NCBI RefSeq assembly: GCF_918797505.1
Contig: NC_092802.1
Coordinates: 16,637,883 to 16,701,882, forward strand
Reading direction: 5' to 3'
DNA: 64,000 nucleotides
DNA from: Bemisia tabaci
Lineage: Eukaryota > Arthropoda > Insecta > Hemiptera > Aleyrodidae
Below the pieces are notes generated by a model. The model saw only the letters and a list, made by a program, of their open reading frames with translations. It was not told the origin of the DNA and did not search any database. Positions 11,204 through 22,927 of this stretch are shown piece by piece (the stretch's first letter is position 1; every line of letters begins with the position of its first letter). The translations under genes and the position numbers were made by a program.

Positions 11204-11450
11204 AATGGGAATGTGACGATTATCCCGGACAGACAGACCGCGGACAGACGTGGACACGGAATGCTCGATTGTCATCTTAATACGGACAGACTGGAAGAGC
11301 GATCGGCCGACCGCGGGAAATTAACTCATTTCCAGTTATTTACCGACTGCCATCGCTCCTTGTCGCCGCCCTGAGCCCAAATCCCCACGCTTTTCCCGCG
11401 CTGCCAAGTTGAATAGCCTCAGACAATTAAAACACACATCGGTTATTTCA

Positions 11451-12479
11451 CACTGAAAAAAAAGTAGTTAGCGTTGAGAACTAATTTGGTAAGTTCTCGC
11501 CAAGTAGAATCAAAATTAGGCTTCAGAACTAATTTATTGTACTGAAGCACCAATCAATTTGCTTCATACGCTGACTTGACTTTACTAGAGCGCGAACCAG
11601 AATTGGAAAACAGCACTAGCTGTAAAATTAGCGCTGTGGTAAGACAAATTCACCTTCGGGTCAAACTAATTCGCCCTCAACACTAACTGTCACATTGTCC
11701 GTTACATTTATTTAGTTTCGAAAAAGTGGCGTCGGTACAACAGCCTCAATCGCGTCAGCTCGTGAAAATCAATTAAAATGTGAAATTTCGGGCTCGTTTG
11801 ACAATGTAAATACTCCCGGTATGATTTATAGTGTCCTCTCTTTCTTGAAAACGTTCGAAAGCAACATAAATAAACCTGTTAAGGTTAGAAATCGTCTGTT
11901 CGATTCAAAACGTAAACAAGCATGATATTCGTTTGAGTCGTCAATCTTCTGTATTAAATTGCGATTAAAGCGTTCCGCGTTCAGTTTATATTTTACGAAA
12001 ATCTGTGAACTTACTGCTTACTTCTATAGTTCGTGTTATCCCGTAATTTCAAAAGAATATCTCAAGTGTTCGGACGAGATATGTTTATTCAGTGTGAACA
12101 TTCGCTACCGTTTCATGTGTGAGTGTGTGTCTCTCTAAAGGATAATTCTGTCTACTTGCACATACCTATGGGATATTCCTTTCCTCTGTCGTTCATTTGG
12201 AACCGGTCAGTTGATTTTTACCTCTCATCTTTTAAGAAATCTTCTTTTCCTGAAAGTATTGTCCAGTTATCATTCGCTAAGCCGTTTTCTCCTCTCTCAG
12301 TTTTGAGGTTAGGTTGACCCAACCCTACCGAATGCGAATTAGAGTAGCGGAATTAGTTCCCAGCACTAATAGTGGTTAGTGTACAGAAACCAAAAATCAT
12401 GTGTGTCCAAATCACACAATATGAGTTAGTGTATAGAAACCATTTTTAGTCATCTGACGCTAACTCATTTTTTTTAGTG
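11451..12479. mobile_element. 1.03-kb element with CACTGAAAAAAAAGTAGTTAGCG inverted ends
   Basis: The left end is CACTGAAAAAAAAGTAGTTA, then GCG. The right end, read on the minus strand, is CACTAAAAAAAATGAGTTAG, then CG. Inside, GAACTAATTTG and CTAATTCGCC blocks recur near the ends. No transposase-like open frame, so non-autonomous. The shared CACTGAAAAA start links it loosely to the elements at 8182 and 29214. Confidence 0.8.
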
Positions 12480-12599
12480 CAGAGTACCGGATGTATACGA
12501 GAGAGTATTGCCATTTCAATCCTTTTACTACAGAAAAAGTCACTAAAAACAAAATCTCGGTGTATTTACTGAGAAAAGGGTAAAGACTAAAAAGAAATA

Positions 12600-13471
12600 A
12601 AGATTTCCAATAGCTTCTGTAGCCGGCTGTACAATCTCTTATAGCCTTTTATAGCTGATGGCGATTAAGCAACAGCCAGACGATAAAGTTTATGCTAAAC
12701 CTTGCTAATTACGGATACTAGGACTTGGTTAGTTTTTGGACTACCGCTCTCTTTTTGTGCCGCAGTATCTTGATTTATTTTGCGAGAAAAGCTCCGTACT
12801 TTTGAAGGATGTCTGTCATTCTTAATATGATGGAGCGCCTTCAATTTCTTATGATACTGTTCAATACCTCTGGTGTGAAATAGTTGCTTCAGACGCCGTG
12901 GCACGCTGCGGCGCGGCAGGCTGGCAGAGAGCGCGGAACGCGCATTGGCGCCTACAAACCTAACAGGGATACTTCACGCATTGCGCAATGCGTGAAGTAT
13001 CCCTATTAGATTTGTAGGCACCAGTGCGTCACCGATCCGCTTTGTGTTAGGCTCTAATATTTAATCTCGCGGAGTCAGCGTTTTTCAACTCATGATTTTG
13101 AAATGTTTGCTAACTCTGTATTGACTATTCTCATTTTAATTGATGAAAGAAAAAAATGTTTTAAAGGAAAATATAATGTGTGTTTTGTAAATATTAAGGT
13201 AGTTCCGTATCAAACTTAATGATTTCCAAAGTACACGAATTTCTACACAACTTCTTATAGCCTCTTATAGCCAATGGCGATAAAGTGTAAAGCCCGACGA
13301 TAGGAACTATAGCTCGACTGTATACTTTTTTATAGCTTCGTATAGCCGGGCTATATGATTTGCTCCGCTTTCTACAGTCAGCTATATGATTTTCAATAGC
13401 CATCTTTAGTCGGCTGTAAGAACTTCTATGGTATTTTGAAACGCAGCTCCTATCGCCAATTTTTACCAGGG
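12600..13471. mobile_element. 0.98-kb hairpin-centred element, copy 1 (left end truncated)
   Basis: It is co-linear with 19946-20837 over its whole length (TTTCCAATAGCTTCT start, GCCAATTTTTACCAGG end). It lacks the left 95 bp that carry the inverted end in copy 2. A near-perfect 69-bp hairpin sits at 12951-13019, centred on ATTGCGCAAT, with arms GCCTACAAACCTAACAGGG and CCCTATTAGATTTGTAGGC. TATAGCC-type subrepeats crowd both ends. No coding capacity. Confidence 0.85.
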
Positions 13472-14231
13472 GAATGATTATCAGCAGTATAACTTTGGAA
13501 ATGGATCCTTTCGAGGGATTCGGATGAAGGTCTCCACTATAATATATCATTATTCCGTCAAGCCGGCAACATTGAACTTTATGTATTTTTCAACTCTTCA
13601 TTAAATCCTTTCTATTGTCTCAAAGTCGCGCTTCTTCGCGACCATTTCCCTCACCTCCTTTCTCCTATCGCTCATGCATTTTTTTGCACAAGCGCATTCA
13701 TGTTTTATTAGGTGGTAATGCCAGGCTGTGCATGGTTGCCACACGAATTTTTTTTATAACTCTTTAAAATTTATGCAAAACCAGACATTAAAGTACACTG
13801 AAAAAACAAATTCGGGGCGAGGTTCGAAAATGGCTTTACCTAGATATTGGTTCGACACCAACTCTATAGAGTTGCAGGACTAATCCAGCTACCTAGATGC
13901 CCAAAATTTAAATAATGGCATTTGAACTACCTTCTCAAGAATGCATACAAAACCATTTTGTTTTTCTCGTGTGAAATATGGCACCACCGTTCGAATAACT
14001 CGCACGCTTTGGATATATTATCAAAACCCCCGCATTTTCAGTTCTTATTTTGGTACCGGTCAGCCGGGGCTTTCGATCGAATTAGCGTACATTTAAGGTG
14101 TGCCGACGAGAAGGTTCGAATCGCTGAAATGACTGAGATTTTCATTTCGTTATGACGAAATTAGCATAGCTCGCTCGAAATCGATTATTGGCGGAGACAT
14201 AACAATTCGATGGAATTACTCAAGGATTAAC
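13472..14231. other. intergenic; one CACTGAAAAAAC repeat end at about 13797
   Basis: No supported gene. The CACTGAAAAAACAAATTC text looks like the end of another CACTGAAA-type element, but I could not find its partner end. Confidence 0.35.
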
Positions 14232-14497
14232 TGGATCGCATTCAGCTGAAAGGAACCAAATCACGTGCGCCCTTGCCAAATTTTATCGAATGATTGATTT
14301 TTACACAAAAAAAGATTCGTAGGTCCTTTTGGAAATTCCAGGGTATTCCTCTGTGACGCGAAGGAAATTCGCCAATTATCAACGATCTCTAATTAGCAAA
14401 AGAATCCATATTATCATTCTCCTGCGAAGAAGTTCATCGTTGAATGAAATTTGGCGATGATTAATGTGACTTGGGTTCTTTCGGCTAAACGCGGTCT
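14232..14497. mobile_element. GGAACCAAG-type MITE, copy 1 (diverged)
   Basis: It starts TGGATCGCATTCAGCTGAAA then GGAACCAAATCACG, and ends GTGACTTGGGTTCTTTCGGC then TAAACGCGGTC. The ends are inverted copies of each other and match the elements at 42775 and 47167. Confidence 0.75.
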
Positions 14498-14989
14498 TCC
14501 TTTGACGCATGCCTCTTTTGTTCCCCTAGCAACCACATTAAAAAAGAGGTTTTCTATTATTCTAAAATTAAGTTTGAATGATTGAGATATTGGTTTCATC
14601 ATAGGTTTATTACGTTTTCTAGGCCTCCTCGACTAATCATAAAGATATCGGAATATTTTATTTCATTTTTAACAATTTAAAAAGATTCATTGATACTGCT
14701 CTAAGATACTTAATCGATCTGAACCAATGAAAGTTGGTTGTTGCAAAATTTGCACCAGCGACTGCCAGTTCGTACCTTCTCCAGACAAAAAAACGAATTT
14801 ACATCTCAGTGGAGCAAAATTTTAACACGTAAATTATGATTTAACTAGAGGAGTTTCATGCATTTATGACTGAGTATTTCGCTAAATCTCCGCTGATTAC
14901 ACAAAAATCAGCACAATTTTTGTCAAATATTCCACAGTCATATTCTTGTAAACATTGAATTGTTTAAGTCCATTTTGGAACGAGAGTAT

Positions 14990-15725
14990 TCCCGTTTGGG
15001 ACACTGTGAAAGCCTAAAATACGGGAACCAATCAGAAATGGATTCATATTGTCTTTACTCTCAGCATAAAGGGACTCTAAGATTTACTAGAGTACTTACC
15101 TGAATCATAGATTACATTTTCACCAATTGCAAAGATTATAAAGTGGAATGTACCGGGGAATTGGGGGTACGGCAAGTGGCAATTGGAATGAGAGAGGGGG
15201 CGGAGATGGAAATTCGGGAATAGGTTGATCAAAGATTACAAAAAACGTCCGATTTGTGTAATCTTTATTCCCGTCCGTGACATCCATTAGCCGCGTTGTC
15301 TCAACTCTTTCTTTAAAGGGACTATATAGTGAAGGCCTAATGAATTTTTGGAGTTTCACACCTGTCCATACTCTCGCTATAATTCAGGTAAGTACTCTAG
15401 TAAATCCTAGAGTCCCTTTATACTGAGAGTCAAGACAACACCCCTCATGGAGTCACAAACGGGAATAAAGATTACAGAAATTGAACGTTTTTCGTAATCT
15501 TTGATCGACCCATTCTCGAATTCCTTTTTTCGTTCCTTCCCTCATTCCGTTTGTTCCTTGCCGAACCCGTAATTCCCCGGTCCATTCCAGATTATAATCT
15601 TTGCAATTGGTGAAACTGTAATCTTTATTCCCGTTTGTGACACTGTGAAGGCCTAAAATACGGGAACCAATCAGAAATGGATTCACATTGTCTTGACTCT
15701 CAGTATAAAGGGACTCTAGTAAATC
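14990..15725. repeat. compound inverted repeat with flanking direct repeats
   Basis: The arms 15109-15288 and 15446-15624 are inverted copies (CACCAATTGCAAAGATTATA / TATAATCTTTGCAATTGGTG; TAATCTTTATTCCCGT at the inner edge). Outside the arms, CCTAAAATACGGGAACCAAT and AAGGGACTCTA occur as direct repeats at about 15013-15081 and 15652-15718. A third, inverted piece is at 15389-15434. It is best read as a fold-back element partly duplicated with its flank. Open frames inside are by-products. Confidence 0.78.
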
Positions 15726-16361
15726 CCAACATTTTCCCAACCGTGACGTCACAGCCTGCTCGTGACGTCAGCGGAAGACGAGCCGAATTCTTAAACGAGC
15801 CGCGAGAAAGGCTAGATTGTCTGCGGGTTGTTAGAATTGATTTTTTATTAAAATAGTTTCAAGTCGGTCGTCAAATATTTGGCCAGGAATTACAGGCGTG
15901 CAAGGCCCGCCGTATTTGCTTACCATTATGAGTGCTGGCACTATTTCGGTCTGGCTCCCGCCTTTTTGTGCTTTCGGGGATCTGGTGGGGTGGGGTGGAA
16001 AGGGGGGAGGGGGGCGATTGTCAGGTTTGTTGACTCGGTCATCGGTGGTGGCTCGTCCTGTTTGTCCAAACATGATAAAACTGCTGGACATGCCGGTGTG
16101 CCAAATAATCTGTTATTTTACTGGGTTCCTATAAAGGGTTTTGGAATGTGGGTCATTGTGGAGAAAGAAGAAAAGAATAGTTCAGCGAACTGTAATAAAG
16201 TGCTTACAGAGTACTGCAATAGTGAATAATAGAAGTAAGTAGTAGTATACAGGGTGTCCTTGGATTAAGTACAAATATTGAAGGAGTCGATTCTTTGGGT
16301 CAAAAAATGTGGCTGAAAACATTGATTTTGGCCACTTTCAGGTTCGATACCCCCTTAAACC
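15726..16361. other. intergenic; GC-rich stretch and an ACAGGGTGT motif
   Basis: No gene supported. The TATACAGGGTGTCC motif at about 16247 resembles a terminal motif of many insect transposons. Its mirror, ACACCCTGTATA, is at 62928. Confidence 0.35.
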
Positions 16362-16487
16362 CCAACGTTCCGGATACTGGGGCCGTAACTTCGATTACTC
16401 CAGATGCTACGCCCGGAACTCTTGGCCTCTGAGCCCGGAACGCGGATGGTATGTCTATAAAGCCCGTAAGTACAACTTCCACGGCCG

Positions 16488-16520
<33 letters not shown>

Positions 16521-16556
16521 CCACCTTGAAGTCAGGAGTATATTTGAGTCTTTCCT
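16362..16556. repeat. dispersed repeat (CGTTCCGG...GTCAGGAGTATATTT), copy 1
   Basis: It matches 17026-17200 in order: ACTGGGGCCGTAACTTCGA, CCTCTGAGCCCGGAAC, GCCCGTAAGTAC, a T-run (30 T at 16491-16520), then AGGAGTATATTT. The match stops at TTTCCTA, where AGAGTCCC sequence begins. That sequence has an inverted partner at 16975-17002, so an element of about 450 bp may be inserted here. Confidence 0.7.
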
Positions 16557-17025
16557 AGAGTCCCGTTATACCCAGAGTTAGACAACTCAATTCTGGCTGG
16601 GCTGAAAGTGGCCCAAAAAAAATCCAATTCTTATTGGTTCTCGCTCATGGTGTCACAAAAGTGTGCACCAAAATAGCGGTGGCTCGAATGTGAACAAAAA
16701 TAATGAAAGCTAATTGTGATTTATCAAGAGTACATTGTCATTTTCATCGCACCAAAATGAAAATAGATTAAGAAATTATTCACAAATCAATCTCATTTTA
16801 TTATATTGCAATACAATTTCTTTGGTTAGGTTTTGATCAGTTTTGTTGATGTTGTTGTTTTTGGATGACAGACATCGCAGGATTCCTCAATCCTCATCCT
16901 TATCCCTCAGTATCTTTCGTCTGGGTGCACTTATTGTGACACCATGGCCAGCGCAGGCCAGCTAATGATCGAGATGTCTTAACTCTGGGTAAAAAGGGAC
17001 TCTAGTTCCGGGCTCAGAGGCCGAA

Positions 17026-17280
17026 AGTTCCGGGTACTGGGGCCGTAACTTCGAATGCTCCCGGTGCTGTGCCCGGAACCTTTAGCCTCTGAGCCCGGAA
17101 CACAGACGGTGTGTTTATGTAGCCCGTAAGTACGGCTGCTACGGTCGGAGTTTTTTTTTACAGTGTGAAGTTAGGAGTATATTTAAGTCTTTCCTATGCG
17201 CTCATCGTGATTTTTGAGCCATTTTCTGTGAATACATACTCTCCTTTCAGCTGTAGCTTAAGTTCGCAACAGGGTATGGG
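17026..17280. repeat. dispersed repeat, copy 2 (longer)
   Basis: Same order of blocks as 16362-16556, continuing through TATGCGCTCATCGTGATTTT and AGCTGTAGCTTAAGTTCGCA. The latter part is found again at 51290-51398. Confidence 0.75.
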
Positions 17281-18658
17281 CTTCACGTTTTACCCCAAGA
17301 GCGCGCTTCTTTTTGGCGGGAAGGTCGGCAACGAGGCGCGGCGGTGTCAAAAAAGGGTGACGAAAAAACGGCGAGCCGCACTGTCCGCGCCTGGGTCCGT
17401 CTGGGAGCAGCGAGCACGGAACACAGGTGTGTTAAGTTTACCTAACACTGAGCAGTGAGCACCGAGCTTCTCTTTCAGCTTTCAACAAACGGCTATTGTT
17501 CCGCCCGGTCACTGGCTACTTACCCGCCTTGCCAAACTGTCAACCAAAATAATCTTATACTACTCGGAATGGAAACAAGCAGGGAGCTCCAACGCATTGG
17601 CGTCGGAGAGCGGCTCTGGGGGCAGTAGTTGTAGTCAAGAATGAGGGCCTAGACACATTTTGTCATTGATGTACAATCCGACAACTGTCGATTCATGTTT
17701 TGTAACTTAGCAGATTTACGTAGCCGGTGTATAAATGTGTATTGGGCTTTGATATGGCGAATACATGGCATTATCACTTGTTGTATACTTTTAATTTTGA
17801 AAGCTCTTTGGAGGTCCGCTTCCTAAAAAATCTCTGGTTGATAAGTCGTTTAGCGAGGCTGTAAAAAATTTGCATTTTTATATCTGAAAGTGTAGGTATT
17901 GGTTTTTTGTATAATTGTTTTTTTGGATTGCTGGAAAAGTAACGCATACTTCTATAATTTAGGACTGAGTCAGGGAAATATAAGGTTCGTTAAATAGTAA
18001 ATATTCCTAGTACCGTGTGACACTATTGTTAACGAAAAGTTTTTGCAACTTCGCCAAAAGCCACAGCCCGTTCGCCAAAACTAATCGGAACTGTATGAAT
18101 GAATTGCTCCTTTTAAAAATCAAAACAATATCGAATTGCGATATATTACACAGTTAAGATAGGGCTATGTCCTGTCGTAAGCGGCGACATACAATCGATA
18201 TCATTTCAATAATCGCCCCAATGGCCACGATAGTTGTTAGACGTTTACGGTTTCCCTGGTAACCTTTGTTTGCTATCAGCTGATATCAAGTAATATAATT
18301 AGGAAGCTCCAACCCAGTAGTTAAAGCTTCCTTAACCGCGAAAACTTTAAAATTCAAATTTTCAAATTTTGAACGTAAAGTACATTTTTTCCATCACGAG
18401 ATAAAAGCACAAACAAGTTTTGAATTGTTGACTGTATCACCATGATTCCAAAAATACAATACACAACATAGCATTGACTAACAATAAAACAGTATGCAAT
18501 AAAATAAAGTCATGACAAGGAACATAGCCGAAAATGGCGCCGATTCCCATCAACCAACGCGCGGTCTCTACAATGTAACATGCTGCATTGATACTCCCCA
18601 GCTGGGACCGTCCGGAATAGCAGCTCTAGTGCAAGCACCAGAGCCGCTAAAAGAAGTC
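17281..18658. other. mostly unique intergenic DNA; E2F-like site
   Basis: No gene supported. TTTTTGGCGGGAAGG at about 17310 fits an E2F-type binding site, and the next 120 bp are GC-rich, so a promoter is possible but unproven. The rest (17500-18650) is AT-rich with no repeat family I can match. Confidence 0.35.
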
Positions 18659-18812
18659 GCTTGGATCTAGAGTCCATACTCCTGATAACATTGACAAGAA
18701 AAAATACTCCTTGAATCGGAGAGCCGAGCCTTTTGATTTAGGCGAATTTTCTGTTCATTCAAGCAAAAAGTCCGATTGAATCAAGAGTATTTTTTCTTGT
18801 CAAAGTTTTCAA
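18659..18812. mobile_element. TTGGATCTAGAGTCC-type palindromic MITE, truncated
   Basis: It shares TTGGATCTAGAGTCCA, AACATTGACAAGAAAAA and ATTGAATCAAGAGTATTTTT with the complete element at 55309-55538, but its outer right end is replaced by the next element at 18814. Confidence 0.75.
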
Positions 18813-18813
18813 G

Positions 18814-18970
18814 GGTGGTTTCACGATAACTGGAATAGTCCTGTCGCTGTGACAGACAACACATTTTTCTGTGATATTTTTAGTAGTAATGATTATCACT
18901 CGAATTTTTTACACAGGGTTACACAGGGGTGTTATGACGCTTTTCAAAATATCAAGGTCACATGTTATGA
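18814..18970. mobile_element. GGTGGTTTCACGATAACTG fold-back element, left part
   Basis: It matches the left half of 34833-35252 (GGTGGTTTCACGATAACTGG, CAGACAACACATTTT, GTTATGACGCTTTTCAAA) and then diverges. It abuts the preceding element directly. Confidence 0.75.
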
Positions 18971-19154
18971 CTGGCTTATTCGATGACTTGGACCAATCAC
19001 AACACTTGACCTTGACATTTTGATGGAGTAGTTTGATGGTGTGACATAGGCCATAAGGAAATTAGATCAAAAACACTTGTGGTTCGCCTTCAATCTCGCT
19101 ATATATGCAACAAACTTACCGATGGGTGCAAATCCCCGAAAAACACTTATTCAT

Positions 19155-19437
19155 GGACGATTTCACGAAAACGGGAATATAGTAGTGTCGCCAGTTTGGT
19201 TTTTAGAGTTTCCAAAGACATACAGCATTGTAATCAAAGCAGAATACAGCTGTTGTTGAAAATCTTCTAAAGTTGTAAACCTGCGTTGATTCATGCGAAA
19301 AAATATTAGAAATTATTATCGATGCTAGGACTTTTAGACTGCAAATGTTTTGTCGGTTATGTAACCGACAAAACATTTGCGGTCTACAAGGGGTCATTTG
19401 TGGTCAGCGACATTGCTATTCCCGTTCGTCATACCAC
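19155..19437. mobile_element. fold-back element with a perfect 40-bp core hairpin
   Basis: The outer arms are inverted: TTTCACGAAAACGGGAATAT at left, and GACATTGCTATTCCCGTTCG at right. The core at 19339-19380 has arms GCAAATGTTTTGTCGGTTA and TAACCGACAAAACATTTGC around TG. No coding capacity. Confidence 0.75.
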
Positions 19438-19849
19438 TCTCTTATCGCTACAAGCTTTGATAAACGACTTTGTTGACATATTGGTAAGTATTGTTCATTT
19501 GAAGTTTGCCTTCAATTTTTCTGCGTATGGAATATACCTACAGGGGTGCGCGAATAGTTATCGATGGTGATGGAGGAATGCGTATTTCGGTTTGCAGCGA
19601 TTCAGACTTCCTGTCATACTTTATTTTCTACATGGAAAACTACTGAACGTCATTGTGTGAAAACTACAGTGATTCTTCTTCTCTTCATGAAAAATATTCT
19701 GTAAAAACTTCAGTGCATCTATGCAATACGTGCATACATGCAATTAATCTTGGATTCTACAGTCTTGATTCGTTAATGAGGAATATTTTATCGGAGGAAA
19801 TCTATTACAAAGAAATTTGTGAACAGACAGCTTTGAAGGGGGAGAGCTC

Positions 19850-20837
19850 ATCCCTGGTAAAAATTGGCAGTAGAATCTGTGTTCCAAAATACCATAGACC
19901 TACGGCCGGCTGTATACAGCCGGCTGGCTATTGGAAATCTTATAAGATTTCCAATAGCTTCTAAAGCCGGCTACACAATTTCTTATAGCCTTTCATAGCC
20001 GAATTAAGCAACTCACAGTCAGACGATAAAGTGTATGCTAAACGTCACTAATTACGGATGCTAGGACTTAGTGAGTTTTTGGACTACTGCTCTCTTTTTG
20101 GGCCGTAGTATCTTGATTTATTTTGCGAGGAAAGCTCCGTAATTTTAATGGATGCCTGCCATTCCTAATATATTAGAGCGCCTTCAGTTTCGTATGATAC
20201 TGTGCACTACCTCTGGTGGTAAAATAGTTGCTTCAAGCGCCGTGGCACGCTGCGATGCGGCAGGCGGGCAGCCAGCGCGAAACGCGCATTGGCGCCTACA
20301 AACCTAACAGGGATACTTCACGCGTTGCGCAATGCGTGAAGTATCCCTGTTAGGTTTGTAGGCGTCAGTGCGTCGCCGCTCTGCTTTGTGTCAGGCTCTA
20401 ATATTTTATCTGACGGAGTCAGCGTTATTCAACTCATGATTTTGAAGTGTTTGCACATCCTGTGTGGATTATTCTCGTTTTAATTGTTGGAAAAAAAAAT
20501 ATGTATTAAAGGAAAATATAACGTGTGTTTTGTGAATATTAAGGTGGTTCCGTATCAAACTTAATGATTCCCAAAGCACACGAATTTCTACACAATTTCT
20601 TATAGCCTTTTATAATCGATGGCAAAAAAGCAACAGCCAGGCGATAAAGTGTGAAGCCCGGCTATAGGAACTATAGCCCGGCTGCATGATTTTTTATCGC
20701 TTCGTATAGCCCGGCCGTAGGATTTTCTCCGCATTCTACAGCCAGCTATATGATTTTCTGCAGCCTTCTTTAGACGGCTATAAGAATTCCTATGGTATTT
20801 TGAAACGCAGCTCTTATCGCCAATTTTTACCAGGGAT
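19850..20837. mobile_element. 0.98-kb hairpin-centred element, copy 2 (complete)
   Basis: The inverted ends are ATCCCTGGTAAAAATTGGC and GCCAATTTTTACCAGGGAT, continuing inward with CCAAAATACCATAG at the left and CTATGGTATTTTGAAACGC at the right. The 71-bp central hairpin (20293-20363) has almost perfect arms around GTTGCGCAAT. Subrepeats of TATAGCC and AGCCGGCT lie inside both ends. Non-coding. Copy 1 is 12600-13471. Confidence 0.88.
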
Positions 20838-21884
20838 GGTATTCCAAACTTAAATAAACCTCTAGTTATTTTCAAGCCTTCTTCTTGCATATAGATCACA
20901 GATTTTACGATGACTTTTATTCAATGATGTCCAATTTCAATCAATTTGCCTTTTAATCGTACTAATACCGATACATATGGAATATAGAATATACAAATAT
21001 AAATATTATAATTTCAATCCATTGTTTTTTTCTCATATAATATTTAAATATATATAATAATATTTAAATATTTGTTAATGACGCAAATAGCTTCCAAATG
21101 CGTCTGTAATTGGAAAACTTGTCTTAATCTCTCACTTTTCAGAGAGAATTGACGTCACATATGGCAAAAGCGCATTTGATGGTACAATGCCCGCTTTACA
21201 ATCCTTTTTTGTCCGAGGGCCCTGCTTATTTTCCATATTTTCTTTCTTGCTTCTTCGACAATGACTATTTAACATGATAATAACAGGCCTGAGCTTGTGC
21301 TCAATTCAAAAGGATACATCGATATTTCTCTCAAATTGGTTCCCTATCTGTACCACCTTAAACAGGATAAAAATCGCCCCTCGATACATCGATTCGAGTC
21401 GCAGTTTAACGCACTCTGAGCAAACAAAGCTAGCCTCTCCGGTAGTTTCAAGTATTTGTTCCATGTTTGCACTGGTAGTTTTGAATGAACTGCTCAATGG
21501 AGCAAGTGTGAGGCTTTTGTAATAAATGAACACACCGTAAAATCGTAAGTCAAATTACCTAGCAAAGCTGGCATGTTCATTCGATGACCATGCTCTGAGC
21601 TGATGCCATCTAACACTTTGATAACGGTTCTCTTACTCCTACACATCGAAAAAATGTTCAGGAGACTCAAAATACCAATTTCCGCGACACTGGATCCGCG
21701 AGTGCATGTGAGTAAAGTTTTTAACGGGAGTAACGGTGGTAATGGTAAAAATCCAAAGCGACTTCGTGTACAAATTCTTGCACACAGTGCAAATAAAATT
21801 GTGTACATTGGTAATGACTGTATATAATGTATAGAGAAAGATAAAAAAAAAAAAAAAAAAAAAACACCTGTTTTTCACTCATCT
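20838..21884. other. AT-rich intergenic DNA; 22-bp A run
   Basis: No gene supported. A palindromic AT stretch (ATATTTAAATATATATAATA) lies at about 21041 and a run of 22 A at 21843-21864. Confidence 0.4.
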
Positions 21885-22037
21885 GTATAGTGTTGCATTG
21901 GCCAATCGGCGCGCTTTTCTTAACCTGCTCCGGGAACCGGATCATTTTTTCAGGTTTTGGTTGAAATTTTTTTACTCGATTCTGATTGGTCCGGATTCCA
22001 ATGATGATAGGTACACTAAATATCCATCCATAAAATG
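21885..22037. repeat. dispersed 150-bp repeat (TTGCATTGGCCAATCGG), copy 1
   Basis: It shares GTGTTGCATTGGCCAATCGG, GGTTTTGGTTGAAA, GATTCTGATTGGTCC and ATCCATCCA with 40889-41038. It contains two CCAAT/ATTGG motifs. Here it joins the family A piece at 22036. Confidence 0.75.
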
Positions 22038-22216
22038 ATGAGATTTATGCATATTTTTCCTTGAAATTTTCAAATATTTTAGATAAAATTACGTACAAAA
22101 TTAAATGAAAAATTTTGAACAAAAATATTCTTAATTTTCCCAGTAAATTTGGTCTTTATCGAGAGCAATTTGGCGAATGCCTGACGTCTCATATGGCGTT
22201 CTTCCTTAGCACGGCA
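22036..22216. mobile_element. family A MITE, right three quarters
   Basis: It lacks the left end. It carries the internal GAAATTTTCAAATATTTTAG and the right end CTCATATGGCGTTCTTCC then TTAGCACGGCA. Confidence 0.8.
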
Positions 22217-22927
22217 TTATTCGTCACTCCTCTCTTTTGCGACAAGGACAATATTCCTCATGACTGCGATTTATTTTTCTCTGCATGTATAATGTGTGCG
22301 TAGATATGACTGGTTTGCTGAGGTCTATTCATTTTATTCACATCGATGTACGTAAAAACCTGCAAAAGGTGCGCTGGAAATTCCTGAATCAGGAGAGCGA
22401 GAGCGACCGATTATTTCACGCAAAGCCGGGGCCTCTGACACACAACACAATGTAAACGCATGCAGAACTTCGGTCTAGGCCATTCGCGCATTCTGCGCGC
22501 GCATGCGCAGTGTGATAATTACCGCCTCGAACAATCAGGCGGGCAGTATCTGTAAGGTCGAGCACGCACAATCGAATCAGCTAATGCTGAGAACCCGATA
22601 AGTTAAAATCCTGATGAATCCTGGAAAGTATGCACTCCTGTAGAGTTTAAGGCTCATCAGAAAATGGATTTAAGAGGTTTGAGCGGATATCGATTCAATT
22701 ACGTTGCGTAGGCCGACAAGGCACGGACGGGGACGAATAAATTGATAGACAAATAATTGTCCGAGGAGTATGACATTAGGAGGGCCAACAATGAGTGTGA
22801 ATGCTAACACATGTTCCGACGCGCGCGGGGAATCGCATTATTTAACAAAACAAACACAGGGAGCAGCAGTGTGGCAGGGCCGCTTGACCGCGGATAATGC
22901 GGGGTTGTCGTGTTAAGGTGATTCGTC
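22217..22927. other. intergenic; NRF1-like site
   Basis: No gene supported. TCTGCGCGCGCATGCGCAGT at about 22491 fits an NRF1-type palindrome in a small CpG-rich patch, a possible promoter element. The rest is unique-looking DNA. Confidence 0.35.

Noticed and set aside
15120..15752. Minus-strand frames of 79 and 99 codons
   Set aside because: Both fall in the inverted-repeat arms and translate the same repeat from opposite arms.
20293..20363. Hairpin considered as a microRNA precursor
   Set aside because: It is the centre of a repeated transposon-like element present twice in the window and almost perfectly paired, unlike typical pre-miRNAs. Small-RNA data would be needed.
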